Positions 33,796-41,554 of a stretch of 64,000 bases of DNA are shown one piece after another. The DNA is from Rhodanobacteraceae bacterium. GTDB taxonomy: Bacteria; Pseudomonadota; Gammaproteobacteria; Xanthomonadales; SZUA-5. Made by a program: the position numbers and the translations under genes. How positions within the stretch are numbered: position 1 is the first letter of the stretch; each line of letters opens with the position of its first letter. The DNA lies in assembly GCA_024234055.1 (NCBI GenBank), contig JACKOW010000003.1, positions 395,457 to 459,456 on the forward strand, written 5' to 3'. The notes beneath the pieces were generated by a model, which was given only the letters and a program-made list of their open reading frames with translations, did no database searches and was not told the origin of the DNA.

Positions 33796-33961
33796 GAGCT
33801 TTTGTTGCCCGTACTGCGCCCGTTGGCTATCCACGACTGGTGCGCTCGATATGGGCCGCCATGGCGTCATTGCAGTAGGCCGACCGTCAGCGCTGGCGCT
33901 ACAATCCGCACCCATGGCAGGCACCCGACGCTTGCCGATTTCGCAACCGACGAGAAGCCCC

Positions 33962-35329
33962 ATGCCTGACGCGCCGATGGTACCGACCTTGCCCCCCTAC
34001 CCGGTCACGCCGGCGCCCTACACCGGTCCCAGCAAGGACGAGGTGCTGGCGCTGCGCCGCGAGTATCTGACGCCGGCCCTGATCACCATGTACCGCGATC
34101 CGCTGATGATCGTGCAGGGTTCGATGCAGTATTTGTTCGACGAGAAGGGCAAGCGCTACCTGGACGCGTTCGCCGGCATCGTCTCGGTCAGCGTTGGCCA
34201 TTGCCATCCGCGCGTGATCGCGGCGGTGCGCGAGCAGAACGAGCTGTTGCAGCACACCACCACGATCTATCTGCACCCGAACATTGCCCAGTTCGGCAAG
34301 AAGCTCGCCGACACCTTTCCCAAGAGTAGTGGCCTGGACGTCGTCTACTTCGTCAATTCCGGCAGCGAAGCCAATGACATGGCGATGCTGATGTCGCGCG
34401 CCTACACCGGCAATTTCGATGTCATCGCGCTGCGCAACGGCTATCACGGTGGCTCGCAGAGCACCATGGCGCTGACCGGCAACAGCCACTGGAAATTCAA
34501 CACGCCGCACAATATCGGCGTGCAACATGCGGTGTTGCCCGATCGCTATCGCGGCCCCTACGGCTACGACGATCCCGAGGCCGGCAGCAAATATGCACGC
34601 GAGGTCCTCAACCTGATTCAGCACGGCACCTCGGGCAAGATCGCCGCCTTCATCGCCGAGCCTGCCCAGGGCGTCGGTGGCGTGGTCGAGATGCCGCCGG
34701 GCTATCTGCCACAGGTCTATGAATACGTGCGCGCCGCCGGCGGATTGTGCATCTCCGACGAAGTCCAGACCGGCTTCGGCCGCACCGGCGATGCCTTCTG
34801 GGGCTTCGAGAACCATGGCGTGGTCCCGGATATCGTCACCATGGCCAAGGGCATCGGCAACGGCTGCCCGTTGGCCGCCTGTGTGACCCGCAGCGAAATC
34901 GCCCAGGTGCTGAGCACGCGCGTGCACTTCAACACCTTTGGCGGCAATCCGGTGTCCTGCGCCCAGGGCATGGCCACGCTGGAGGTGCTGCTCGAAGACC
35001 AGGTCCAGGCCCATGCCAAGGCCATCGGCACGCGTCTGCTGGACGGCTTGCGCCAGTTGCAGAAGAGCCATCGGTTGATCGGCGATGTCCGTGGTCGCGG
35101 CCTGATGGTCGGCGTGGAACTGGTGCGCGATCGCCACAGCCGCGAACCGGCGTCGACCGAGACCGTCGCCGTGGTCGAACGCGCCCGTGAACTGGGACTG
35201 CTGCTCGGCAAGGGCGGCTACTTCGGCAATGTGCTGAGGATCAAGCCACCGATGTGCATCACGGCCGCCGACGTCGACTTCCTGCTCGGCGTGCTCGACG
35301 TCACGCTGAGCGAGGCCGAGCGCGCCTGA
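33962..35329 (+). CDS. Class III aminotransferase (alanine-glyoxylate AGXT2-like)
   Basis: A 455-residue PLP enzyme of fold type I. NSGSEAND (132-139) binds the cofactor phosphate, Asp266 in ISDEVQTGFG binds the PLP nitrogen, and Lys296 in TMAKGIGNG is the Schiff-base lysine. The overall sequence resembles AGXT2/ornithine- or GABA-type transaminases; the TVYLHPN-like TTIYLHPNIAQF segment is typical of the AGXT2 group. The amino donor cannot be decided from sequence alone. ATG 33962 has GAGAAG upstream. The next gene begins 22 bp downstream and may be cotranscribed. Confidence 0.9.
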   Translation: MPDAPMVPTLPPYPVTPAPYTGPSKDEVLALRREYLTPALITMYRDPLMIVQGSMQYLFDEKGKRYLDAFAGIVSVSVGHCHPRVIAAVREQNELLQHTTTIYLHPNIAQFGKKLADTFPKSSGLDVVYFVNSGSEANDMAMLMSRAYTGNFDVIALRNGYHGGSQSTMALTGNSHWKFNTPHNIGVQHAVLPDRYRGPYGYDDPEAGSKYAREVLNLIQHGTSGKIAAFIAEPAQGVGGVVEMPPGYLPQVYEYVRAAGGLCISDEVQTGFGRTGDAFWGFENHGVVPDIVTMAKGIGNGCPLAACVTRSEIAQVLSTRVHFNTFGGNPVSCAQGMATLEVLLEDQVQAHAKAIGTRLLDGLRQLQKSHRLIGDVRGRGLMVGVELVRDRHSREPASTETVAVVERARELGLLLGKGGYFGNVLRIKPPMCITAADVDFLLGVLDVTLSEAERA

Positions 35330-35351
35330 GGTATCGCAAAGGCGCCGAAAG

Positions 35352-35726
35352 ATGCCCAGCAAGCGCCCCGGCAGCATTGGCGAATACATCGAAGCCGCCC
35401 CGCCCGAGGGGCGCGCTCTGCTGCGCCAGTTGTACGCCCTTCTGAAGGCGGCGGCGCCGGACGCCACCGAGACCCTCAAATGGGGCAATCCCTTCTTCGT
35501 CGAACCGCGCTTCCTGTTCGCCTTTTCCGCGCACAAGGCGCACCTCAGCTTCGCGCCGATGGCCGCCACGCTGGAGCACTTTCGCGAAGACCTGAAAACA
35601 CATCTGACGACCAGCAACTTCCTCAAGATCCCCTATGACCAGCCGCTGCCGGAGGACCTGATCCGCAAGATGGCGGCGTATCGGGTGCGGGTAGTCAGCG
35701 AGCGCCAGGGCGACGGCTTCTGGTAG
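35352..35726 (+). CDS. DUF1801/YdhG-like protein
   Basis: A 124-residue protein with the compact alpha/beta fold of the DUF1801 group: LRQLYALLKAAAPDATETLKWGNPFF and later HLSFAPM and LTTSNFLKIPYDQPLP. Some relatives are described as iron chaperone-like (YdhG), but no metal ligands are obvious here. The fold is recognised from its WGxPxF motif. It follows the aminotransferase gene by 22 bp. Confidence 0.8.
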   Translation: MPSKRPGSIGEYIEAAPPEGRALLRQLYALLKAAAPDATETLKWGNPFFVEPRFLFAFSAHKAHLSFAPMAATLEHFREDLKTHLTTSNFLKIPYDQPLPEDLIRKMAAYRVRVVSERQGDGFW

Positions 35727-36078
35727 CGCCCTGCCATGTTCGCCGGGCCCTCGCCAGGACAGCGCTGGTCTCGAACGTCCGGCTGATCACCCGGACATCG
35801 ATGGCACTCAGAGACACGCCGGTGACGATATCGTTGCAGCTGACCGCGCCTTGCCGGTCTGTCACTGCAGCGCGGCGATACTGCTGATCTCCACCAGTCC
35901 GCTCAGCAGAATGATGCCCCAGCCGCGGGTCTGCCAGGATCTCGATGATCCGCGCAGTCTACGACTCGCCAGCCGCTGGGAAGCATGGTGCCCGGATTAA
36001 GAAACTCTAAGTACTGATCTGAACTCATGCCGGCTATGTTCGATGGCGGCTCACCCTTGGCCATTCGAGGATTCCACA
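35727..36078. other. Intergenic region, possible decayed coding sequence
   Basis: These 352 bp show none of the repeat families. On the minus strand a frame reading through SCNDIVTGVSLSAIDVRV with codon-like composition is open for about 50 codons but has no good start or homologue I recognise. It could be a remnant. Confidence 0.3.
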
Positions 36079-36915
36079 GTGCCTGCGAACCGATCTGCTT
36101 TTCTCGCCACACTCGCACTCATCATGACCGGATTATTCGTGGCGCCGTCGGCGATGGCCTGCTCGTGTGCGCCGGCGGTCACCCCTGGCCAGGCGCTGGC
36201 GGATGCGACTCAGGTGTTTGTCGGCACGGTCGTCGCGGTGTCGCGGCCGCCGGAGGGTTCGAGCGCCTTCGCCAACACTTATCGCTTCACCACCACGGAA
36301 ATCTGGAAGGGAGAAGGCGCCCCGTTGATCGCCGTGGCCAGCGGCAACAGTTCCGCCAGCTGCGGCAACGGCTTTGTCGAAGGCGAAACCTATCTGGTTT
36401 ACGCCACCGATGGCTTCACCACCTCCTGCGACCGTACCCGACGTTTGAGTGAAGCCGGTGCCGACCTCGCAGCGCTGGGCCTGGGTCGTCAGCCAGTCGT
36501 GGCCTCCGCCGCGATCGCCGCCCGCGATCAACTCTTCTCCGGCACCTGGTTCAATCCGAGTCGCGTCGGCGAGGGCCTGCTGGTGCAGATTCTCTCCGAT
36601 GGTCGCGCCAGCGTGTACTGGTTCGGCTACCGAGCCGACGCGCCGCAGGAGCAGACCTGGCTGGTGGGAACCGGAGACTTTGAAGCCGACGTGCTGCGCG
36701 TGGTCGACGTCTACAGGCCCACCGGCGGCGGCTTTGGCCCGAGCTTCGATCCCAACCAGGTGGTCCTCTCTGACTGGGGCGAAATGCTGCTGGACTTCAA
36801 GTCTGATGGCAGCCTGTCCCTGCGATGGACCAGCAGCCTGCCCGAATATGGCAGCGGCACGCGAACGCTGCAGCGACTGACCCGGCCGCCGGCCGTGCCC
36901 GTGTCCTTGCCCTGA
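36079..36915 (+). CDS. Exported TIMP/NTR-like protein with an extra C-terminal domain
   Basis: A 278-residue protein with a signal peptide ending PSAMA-CSC, so the mature chain begins with a cysteine, as in netrin/TIMP-like domains. Residues about 28-150 fit that fold: CSCAP, ATQVFVGTVVAV, TEIWKG, CGNGFVEGETYLVYA and a last Cys in TSCDRTRRL. Residues about 160-270 form a second beta-rich domain (GTWFNPSRVGEGLLVQ, VYWFGY, WLVGTGDFEADVL) seen repeatedly in Xanthomonadales exported proteins. GTG 36079 was chosen for the GAGG 8 nt upstream and the signal peptide. Function is unknown; inhibition of a protease is only a family analogy. Confidence 0.8.
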   Translation: MPANRSAFLATLALIMTGLFVAPSAMACSCAPAVTPGQALADATQVFVGTVVAVSRPPEGSSAFANTYRFTTTEIWKGEGAPLIAVASGNSSASCGNGFVEGETYLVYATDGFTTSCDRTRRLSEAGADLAALGLGRQPVVASAAIAARDQLFSGTWFNPSRVGEGLLVQILSDGRASVYWFGYRADAPQEQTWLVGTGDFEADVLRVVDVYRPTGGGFGPSFDPNQVVLSDWGEMLLDFKSDGSLSLRWTSSLPEYGSGTRTLQRLTRPPAVPVSLP

Positions 36916-36948
36916 ACATCCAGACTTGCGATTCGCGCGGCGGCTTTC

Positions 36949-37122
36949 CATGAACCCATGCCCCAAGTCGTTGATGCGTCGTTGCGAGGAACGCAGTGAC
37001 GAAGCAATCCAGCAGATTGCGAGCGGGCGTCTGGATTGCTTCGCTACGCTCGCAATGACGCCGGGGGGGGTTCATGGCCCGTGCGCAGCGTCGGGCCGAT
37101 AAAGGTGGCTCGCAATGGCGCC
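36949..37122. repeat. Full family A repeat
   Basis: Left module CCATGAACCCATGCCCCAAG, palindrome GAAGCAATCCAG facing CTGGATTGCTTC (36996-37042), CGCTCGCAATGACGCC, and the GGTTCATGGCCC tail ending GTGGCTCGCAATGGCGCC. This is the most complete copy and shows that the modules at 51-79 and 258-397 belong to one element. Confidence 0.75.
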
Positions 37123-37206
37123 GGTTTGTTGCTTGCAGGCGGTGTCAGCCCACCAACGGTCGTGCCCCGATCGCTGAGCTGCCTGGGCGGCGCGGGGATC
37201 TGAGCG

Positions 37207-37324
37207 CTTTTCTTCGCGTTCTCTCTGCTTTTCCTTCGCGTACTCTGCGTCCGGCTTCTGGCGCCAGCCTGCCTCAGGGCAGGATTATCGCGTCGCCGGT
37301 CGCGCCGCAAGGGCGCTCCTGCAG
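37207..37324. repeat. Family D repeat followed by a family C half site
   Basis: TTTTCTTCGCGTTCTCTCTG, then CTTTTCCTTCGCG and TACTCTGCGTCCGGCTTCTG (37208-37260), matches the reverse complement of 45508-45563 almost base for base. GGTCGCGCCGCAAGGGCGCT at about 37298-37317 is a family C arm. No gene lies in 36916-37463. Confidence 0.7.
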
Positions 37325-37463
37325 TCGGTGGCTCATGGCCACCAGGCAGCTACGGGCCGACACGACGAGTCCCAGCCCGGGTGGCACCGGAGCCTGCTAC
37401 GCTTGGCCATAGCTCATCGAGCAGAAGCCAGCCTTCTGACCCGACCGCCACGGAAGCCAGAAC

Positions 37464-38483
37464 ATGCCGCAATTCGACTTTTCCATTGTTGCTGCCCGCT
37501 TGTTGGACACCCTCTACGACCTCGCGGCTGCGCTGCCGATGCTCTTGCTCGCACTGCTCATCGTTTGGTTCGGCTGGAAGCTCGGTGGCTGGCTGTCGGG
37601 GCGTCCCGTCATTGCCCGCGTCGTCGATCGCAATCCGCTGCTGATCGATGTCGCCCGCACCACCACCCGGTGGCTGGTCACGGCGATGGCCGTGCTGCTG
37701 GCTCTGGAAATCATGGACGCGACGGCGATAGTCGGGGCCATGCTGGGAACTGCGGGCATTGTCGGTGTAGCCATCGGCTTTGCCTTCAAGGACACCCTGG
37801 AGAACTATCTGGCGGGTGTGCTGATGAGCTTCAGGCAACCCTTTGCGCCGCGCGATGAAGTAGTCATCGATGGCGAGACTGGCACCGTGATCGCACTAAC
37901 CTCGCGCGCCACGATCCTGATGACGCCGGATGGCAATCATCTGCGCCTGCCCAATGCCAAGGTTTTTCGCAGCGTGATTCTCAACTACACCCGCAACCCC
38001 AACCGGCGCTTTGAGTTCGATGTTGGCATCGGCGTACAGGAAGACCTGATCCAGGCCCAGCAGATCGGGCTGGAGCAACTGAGAGGCTTGCCGGGCGTGC
38101 TGTCGTCACCGCCGCCGCAGGCGCTGATCGTCTCGCTGGCAGATTCCAGCGTGACCCTGCGTTTTCGCGGCTGGGTGGATCAACGCGAGCACAATTTCTG
38201 GATGGTCCGCAGCGAAGCCATACGCCTGGCCAAGGTCGCGCTCGACGATGCCGGCATGGACATGCCCGAACCCACCTACCGGGTACAGTTGCATGACGGT
38301 CGCGCCGCCATCGAAGCTGCCGCGAAAGCGCCGGCCGCAGCCATTCCAAAGCCGAAGACGCTGCCGGCCGAGCTTGCCGCACCGGACACGCGGGCGCGCT
38401 CCGAACTGGACGAACAGATCGATCGCGACCAGCAGCAGTCGGGCTCCGCGAATCTGCTCGATGCCGACGCGCCGCGCGAATAG
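37464..38483 (+). CDS. MscS-family mechanosensitive channel
   Basis: A 339-residue inner-membrane channel. Helices are at about 18-38, 65-85 and 90-112. The pore helix and the following beta domain are classic MscS: GTAGIVGVAIGFAFKDTLEN, then LMSFRQPFAPRDEV, VEVI-like DGETGTVIAL, and RLPNAKVFRSVILNYT. It opens under membrane tension to release solutes. The C-terminal 70 residues (after about 270) are Ala/Pro-rich and look disordered. ATG 37464 has GGAAG 8 nt upstream. It stands alone. Confidence 0.93.
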   Translation: MPQFDFSIVAARLLDTLYDLAAALPMLLLALLIVWFGWKLGGWLSGRPVIARVVDRNPLLIDVARTTTRWLVTAMAVLLALEIMDATAIVGAMLGTAGIVGVAIGFAFKDTLENYLAGVLMSFRQPFAPRDEVVIDGETGTVIALTSRATILMTPDGNHLRLPNAKVFRSVILNYTRNPNRRFEFDVGIGVQEDLIQAQQIGLEQLRGLPGVLSSPPPQALIVSLADSSVTLRFRGWVDQREHNFWMVRSEAIRLAKVALDDAGMDMPEPTYRVQLHDGRAAIEAAAKAPAAAIPKPKTLPAELAAPDTRARSELDEQIDRDQQQSGSANLLDADAPRE

Positions 38484-38569
38484 CCGCTGCGGGCAACCTT
38501 GCGTCGCGACCGTCGAGCCCCGCTGCCGTGGCCAAGATTGGATACCGCGTCGGGCTGCTGTCAGAAGCG

Positions 38570-38669
38570 GAACGCAGAGGACGCAGAGAGGCGCAGAGAA
38601 CGCGGAGAGAAGCAGAACGGACTTCAGCTTTTCTCTGCGTTCTCCGCGCTTCTCTGCGTTCTCCGCGTT
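38570..38669. repeat. Family D inverted repeat
   Basis: AACGCAGAGGACGCAGAGAG then GCGCAGAGAACGCGGAGAGA faces TTCTCTGCGTTCTCCGCGCT and further CTCTGCGTTCTCCGCG. The arms form a long imperfect hairpin between MscS and tgt. Confidence 0.7.
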
Positions 38670-38719
38670 GACGCTCCTGCCCGCACGTAGCCGAGTAGGT
38701 CTGCCGGTGTCGCATCCGG

Positions 38720-38863
38720 ATGGCGACGGTCGCGACGCGAGGTCGCTCCTACCGATGCCCGAGCGCTCGCGGGCGCAGCCGCACCCTCAGTATGGCGACG
38801 GTCGCGACGCGAGGTCGCTCCTACCGAAGCCCGAGCGCTTGCGGGCGCAGCCGCGCCCTCAGT
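38720..38863. repeat. Two 72-bp tandem repeats reaching into the tgt stop codon
   Basis: Copies at 38720-38791 and 38792-38863 differ at few positions. Each begins ATGGCGACGGTCGCGACGCG with a family C arm (AGGTCGCTCCTACC). The CCCTCAGT end of the second copy contains, on the minus strand, the TGA stop codon of tgt at 38861-38859. Confidence 0.8.
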
Positions 38864-39971
38864 TCCCCGCAGCGATGCGCGCATAGAACGCGGCGACGAA
38901 GTCTTCCAGCCCGCCTGCCGCGATGGCCGCGCGCAGGCCCTGCATCAGCTCCTGGTAGTAATGGAGGTTGTGCACCGTCATCAGGTGGGCGCCGAGCATT
39001 TCGTGGCAGCGGTCCAGGTGGTGCAGATAGGCACGGCTGTAGTTCCGGCAGGTGTAGCAGCCGCATTCGGGATCGATCGGCCCGGTGTCGTCGCGATGTC
39101 TGGCATTGCGCAGCCGGACCACGCCGAAGCGCGTGAACAGATGGGCATTGCGGGCATTGCGCGTCGGCATCACGCAATCGAACATGTCGATGCCGCGGCG
39201 CACCGCTTCGACGATGTCCTCGGGCCTGCCCACACCCATTAGATAGCGTGGCCGCTCGCGCGGCAGCATCGGCACGGTGTGATCCAGCGTCTGCTCGCGT
39301 TCGTGCTGCGGCTCGCCGACGGCCAAACCGCCCACGGCGTAGCCGTCAAAGCCCATATCGATGAGCCCACGCGCCGAGCGCTCGCGCAGCGCTGGGTAGA
39401 TGCCGCCCTGGACGATGCCAAACAGCGCGTTGCGATTGCCCTCATGCGCGCGCTTGCAGCGCGCCGCCCAGCGCAGGCTGAGTTCCATCGATTCGGCCGC
39501 CTGTGGCTCGGTGGCCGGGTACGGTGTGCACTCGTCGAACTGCATGACCACATCGGAATCCAGGACACGCTGGATGCGCATCGATTCCTCCGGGCTCAGA
39601 AAGACCTTGGCACCGTCCACCGGCGAACGGAAATGCACGCCCTCCTCGGTGAGCTTGCGCATCTTCGCCAGACTGAAGACCTGGAAGCCGCCCGAATCAG
39701 TCAGGATCGGTCCCTGCCAGCCCATGAAACGATGCAGGCCTTCGTGGGCTTCGATGACTTGCGTGCCCGGCCGCAGCCACAGATGGAAGGTGTTGCCGAG
39801 AATCATCTGCGCGCCCAGTGCACTCAGATCCTCCGGACGCATGGCCTTGACCGTGCCGTAGGTGCCAACCGGCATGAAAGCTGGCGTTTCCACCACACCG
39901 CGGCGGAAATGCAGGCGTCCGCGGCGGGCGCGGCCGTCTTCGGCGATGAGTTCAAATCTTTCCAGTGTCAT
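38859..39971 (-). CDS. tgt: tRNA-guanine transglycosylase (queuine tRNA-ribosyltransferase)
   Basis: Exchanges guanine 34 for preQ1 in GUN-anticodon tRNAs. The 370-residue protein has the TIM-barrel motifs TDSGGFQVFSL (with the conserved catalytic-site Asp), GIVQGGIYPALRE, GYAVGGLAVGE, and DCVMPTRNARN with the nucleophile Asp. The zinc site is CGCYTCRNYSRAYLHHL plus a later His. It overlaps queA by 4 bp (ATGA) and is the second gene of a queA-tgt operon. The stop codon lies inside a 72-bp repeat. Confidence 0.97.
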   Translation of the reverse strand: MTLERFELIAEDGRARRGRLHFRRGVVETPAFMPVGTYGTVKAMRPEDLSALGAQMILGNTFHLWLRPGTQVIEAHEGLHRFMGWQGPILTDSGGFQVFSLAKMRKLTEEGVHFRSPVDGAKVFLSPEESMRIQRVLDSDVVMQFDECTPYPATEPQAAESMELSLRWAARCKRAHEGNRNALFGIVQGGIYPALRERSARGLIDMGFDGYAVGGLAVGEPQHEREQTLDHTVPMLPRERPRYLMGVGRPEDIVEAVRRGIDMFDCVMPTRNARNAHLFTRFGVVRLRNARHRDDTGPIDPECGCYTCRNYSRAYLHHLDRCHEMLGAHLMTVHNLHYYQELMQGLRAAIAAGGLEDFVAAFYARIAAGN

Positions 39972-40993
39972 CCGGGAAGCACCAGGCAGGCATCGCCGTA
40001 GGAGAAGAAGCGGTAGCGCTCGGCCACCGCGTGGCGGTAGGCATCAAGCACGAATTCGACGCCGGCGAGTGCACACACCAGCATCAACAGGCTGGATTGT
40101 GGCAGATGGAAATTGGTGATCAGGCCATCGATGACGCGAAACGCCGATCCAGGCCGGATGAACAACTGGGTGTCGCCCTCGAACGCCTGCAACTGTCCGC
40201 CGGCGGCCGCGCTTTCCAGCGTTCGGGTAGCCGTGGTACCGACTGCAATCACCCGACCGCCCGCAGCCTTGGTGGCGGCGATGCGTTCGACCAACTCAGC
40301 GCTCACCCGGCACCATTCCCGGTGCAGCACCACCTTGTCCAACTCATCCTCGCGCAGATTCTGGAAGGTGCCGGCACCCACATGCAGGGTGACGAAATCG
40401 ATGCCCACGCCCTGATTCTGCAATTCGGCCAACAGCACATCGTCGAAGTGCAACCCGGCCGTCGGCGCCGCCGCCGACCCGGGATCGCGGGCAAAGACCG
40501 TCTGATAGCGCTGATGGTCACCCGGGGTGTCGCTGCGCTCGATATAGGGTGGCAGCGGCACATGACCATGGCGGGCCAGATGCGCCGGAATATCCGAGCC
40601 ATCCAGCGTGCGCAACAGGAACAGCGGCCCCTGGCGGTCGAGCACCTCGAAGACACAGTCCTCGGCCACGACGATGCGTCCACCGGGCTTGGGATTCTTG
40701 CTGACCCCCAGATGAAACCAGCCGCGATCGGCATCTGCCAATCTCTCCAGCAGCAGTTCCACCGCACCCCCGCTGTCCTTGTTCCCCAGCAGGCGCGCCG
40801 GCCACACCCGGGTATCGTTGAACACCAGCAGATCGCCGGCGCGCAGCCACTGCGGCAGCTGGCGCATCGTGCTGTCGTGCAAGGTTTGTGTCACCCGATC
40901 CAGCACCAGCAGACGGCTGGCCGAGCGCTCGGGCAATGGCGCCTGGGCGATAAGCTCGGGCGGCAGGTGGTAGTCGAAGTCTTGTTTGCGCAC
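39968..40993 (-). CDS. queA: S-adenosylmethionine:tRNA ribosyltransferase-isomerase
   Basis: Converts preQ1-tRNA to epoxyqueuosine-tRNA using the ribosyl part of AdoMet. The 341-residue protein shows the family features FDYHLPPELIAQAPLPERSA at the N-terminus, FNDTRVWPARL, TAGLHFD, LHVGAGTF and TNFHLPQSSLLMLV. The start is GTG (GTG CGC AAA), matching the usual MRK-DFDY start of the family; no clear ribosome site precedes it. Its leader is made of heptanucleotide repeats beginning 6 bp upstream. The two genes queA and tgt share a 4-bp overlap. Confidence 0.96.
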   Translation of the reverse strand: MRKQDFDYHLPPELIAQAPLPERSASRLLVLDRVTQTLHDSTMRQLPQWLRAGDLLVFNDTRVWPARLLGNKDSGGAVELLLERLADADRGWFHLGVSKNPKPGGRIVVAEDCVFEVLDRQGPLFLLRTLDGSDIPAHLARHGHVPLPPYIERSDTPGDHQRYQTVFARDPGSAAAPTAGLHFDDVLLAELQNQGVGIDFVTLHVGAGTFQNLREDELDKVVLHREWCRVSAELVERIAATKAAGGRVIAVGTTATRTLESAAAGGQLQAFEGDTQLFIRPGSAFRVIDGLITNFHLPQSSLLMLVCALAGVEFVLDAYRHAVAERYRFFSYGDACLVLPG

Positions 40994-40999
40994 GGGGGA

Positions 41000-41076
41000 T
41001 TGTCGGTTGTCGGTTGTCGGTGGTCGGTGGTCGGTGGTGAAAGGTGAAAGGTGAAAGGTGAAAGGTGAAAGGTGAA
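41000..41076. repeat. Heptanucleotide array in the queA leader
   Basis: Eleven consecutive 7-bp units: TTGTCGG x3, TGGTCGG x2, TGGTGAA x1, AGGTGAA x5, all in one unbroken 7-bp phase. It ends 6 bp before the queA GTG start on the minus strand. Confidence 0.9.
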
Positions 41077-41131
41077 ACGGGGAAGGTTGCACACCCAGCC
41101 AGGCTTGATCAAGGCAGTTACTTCGTTTCGC

Positions 41132-41224
41132 CCGGCGTCATTGCGAGGAGCGCAGCGACGAAGCAATCCAGAGCTTCTGAAGCGATGCCTCTGGATTGCT
41201 TCGCTACGCTCGCAATGACGCCGG
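41132..41224. repeat. Family A palindrome
   Basis: CGGCGTCATTGCGAGGAGCG then GACGAAGCAATCCAGAG faces CTCTGGATTGCTTCG and CGCTCGCAATGACGCCGG; the arms are inverted repeats over their full length. A family E fragment, GGAGCCGCTGCGCGGCACCC, lies at about 41326-41345. The rest of 41225-41554 contains the promoter of the next gene but no recognisable element. Confidence 0.75.
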
Positions 41225-41554
41225 CGGTGAGGTAGCGCGGCTCCGGCGCGCGGCGAATCGGGATGTGCGCAAGCGTTGTTCGCGCCGGCGGCCGCGGCAT
41301 GGCTCATAGCACCGGCAAGCGCCGGGGAGCCGCTGCGCGGCACCCTCGGCCTACCCGTCGGCGGCAGAGGTTTTCATAACCCCTGGGAAGGAGCTGCCTG
41401 CCTCACTTGCGTGACCGATCAGGCCATAGCCTGCGCTGAACCAGCCCCAAGGCCGGGGGTTACCGGAAAAAGCCGCTCGTGATAGCATTCTCGGACTAAA
41501 CTTTTCAAGCACTTAGCGCAATTGGCCGGACCAATCTGCGTGGGAGGAGGTGTC

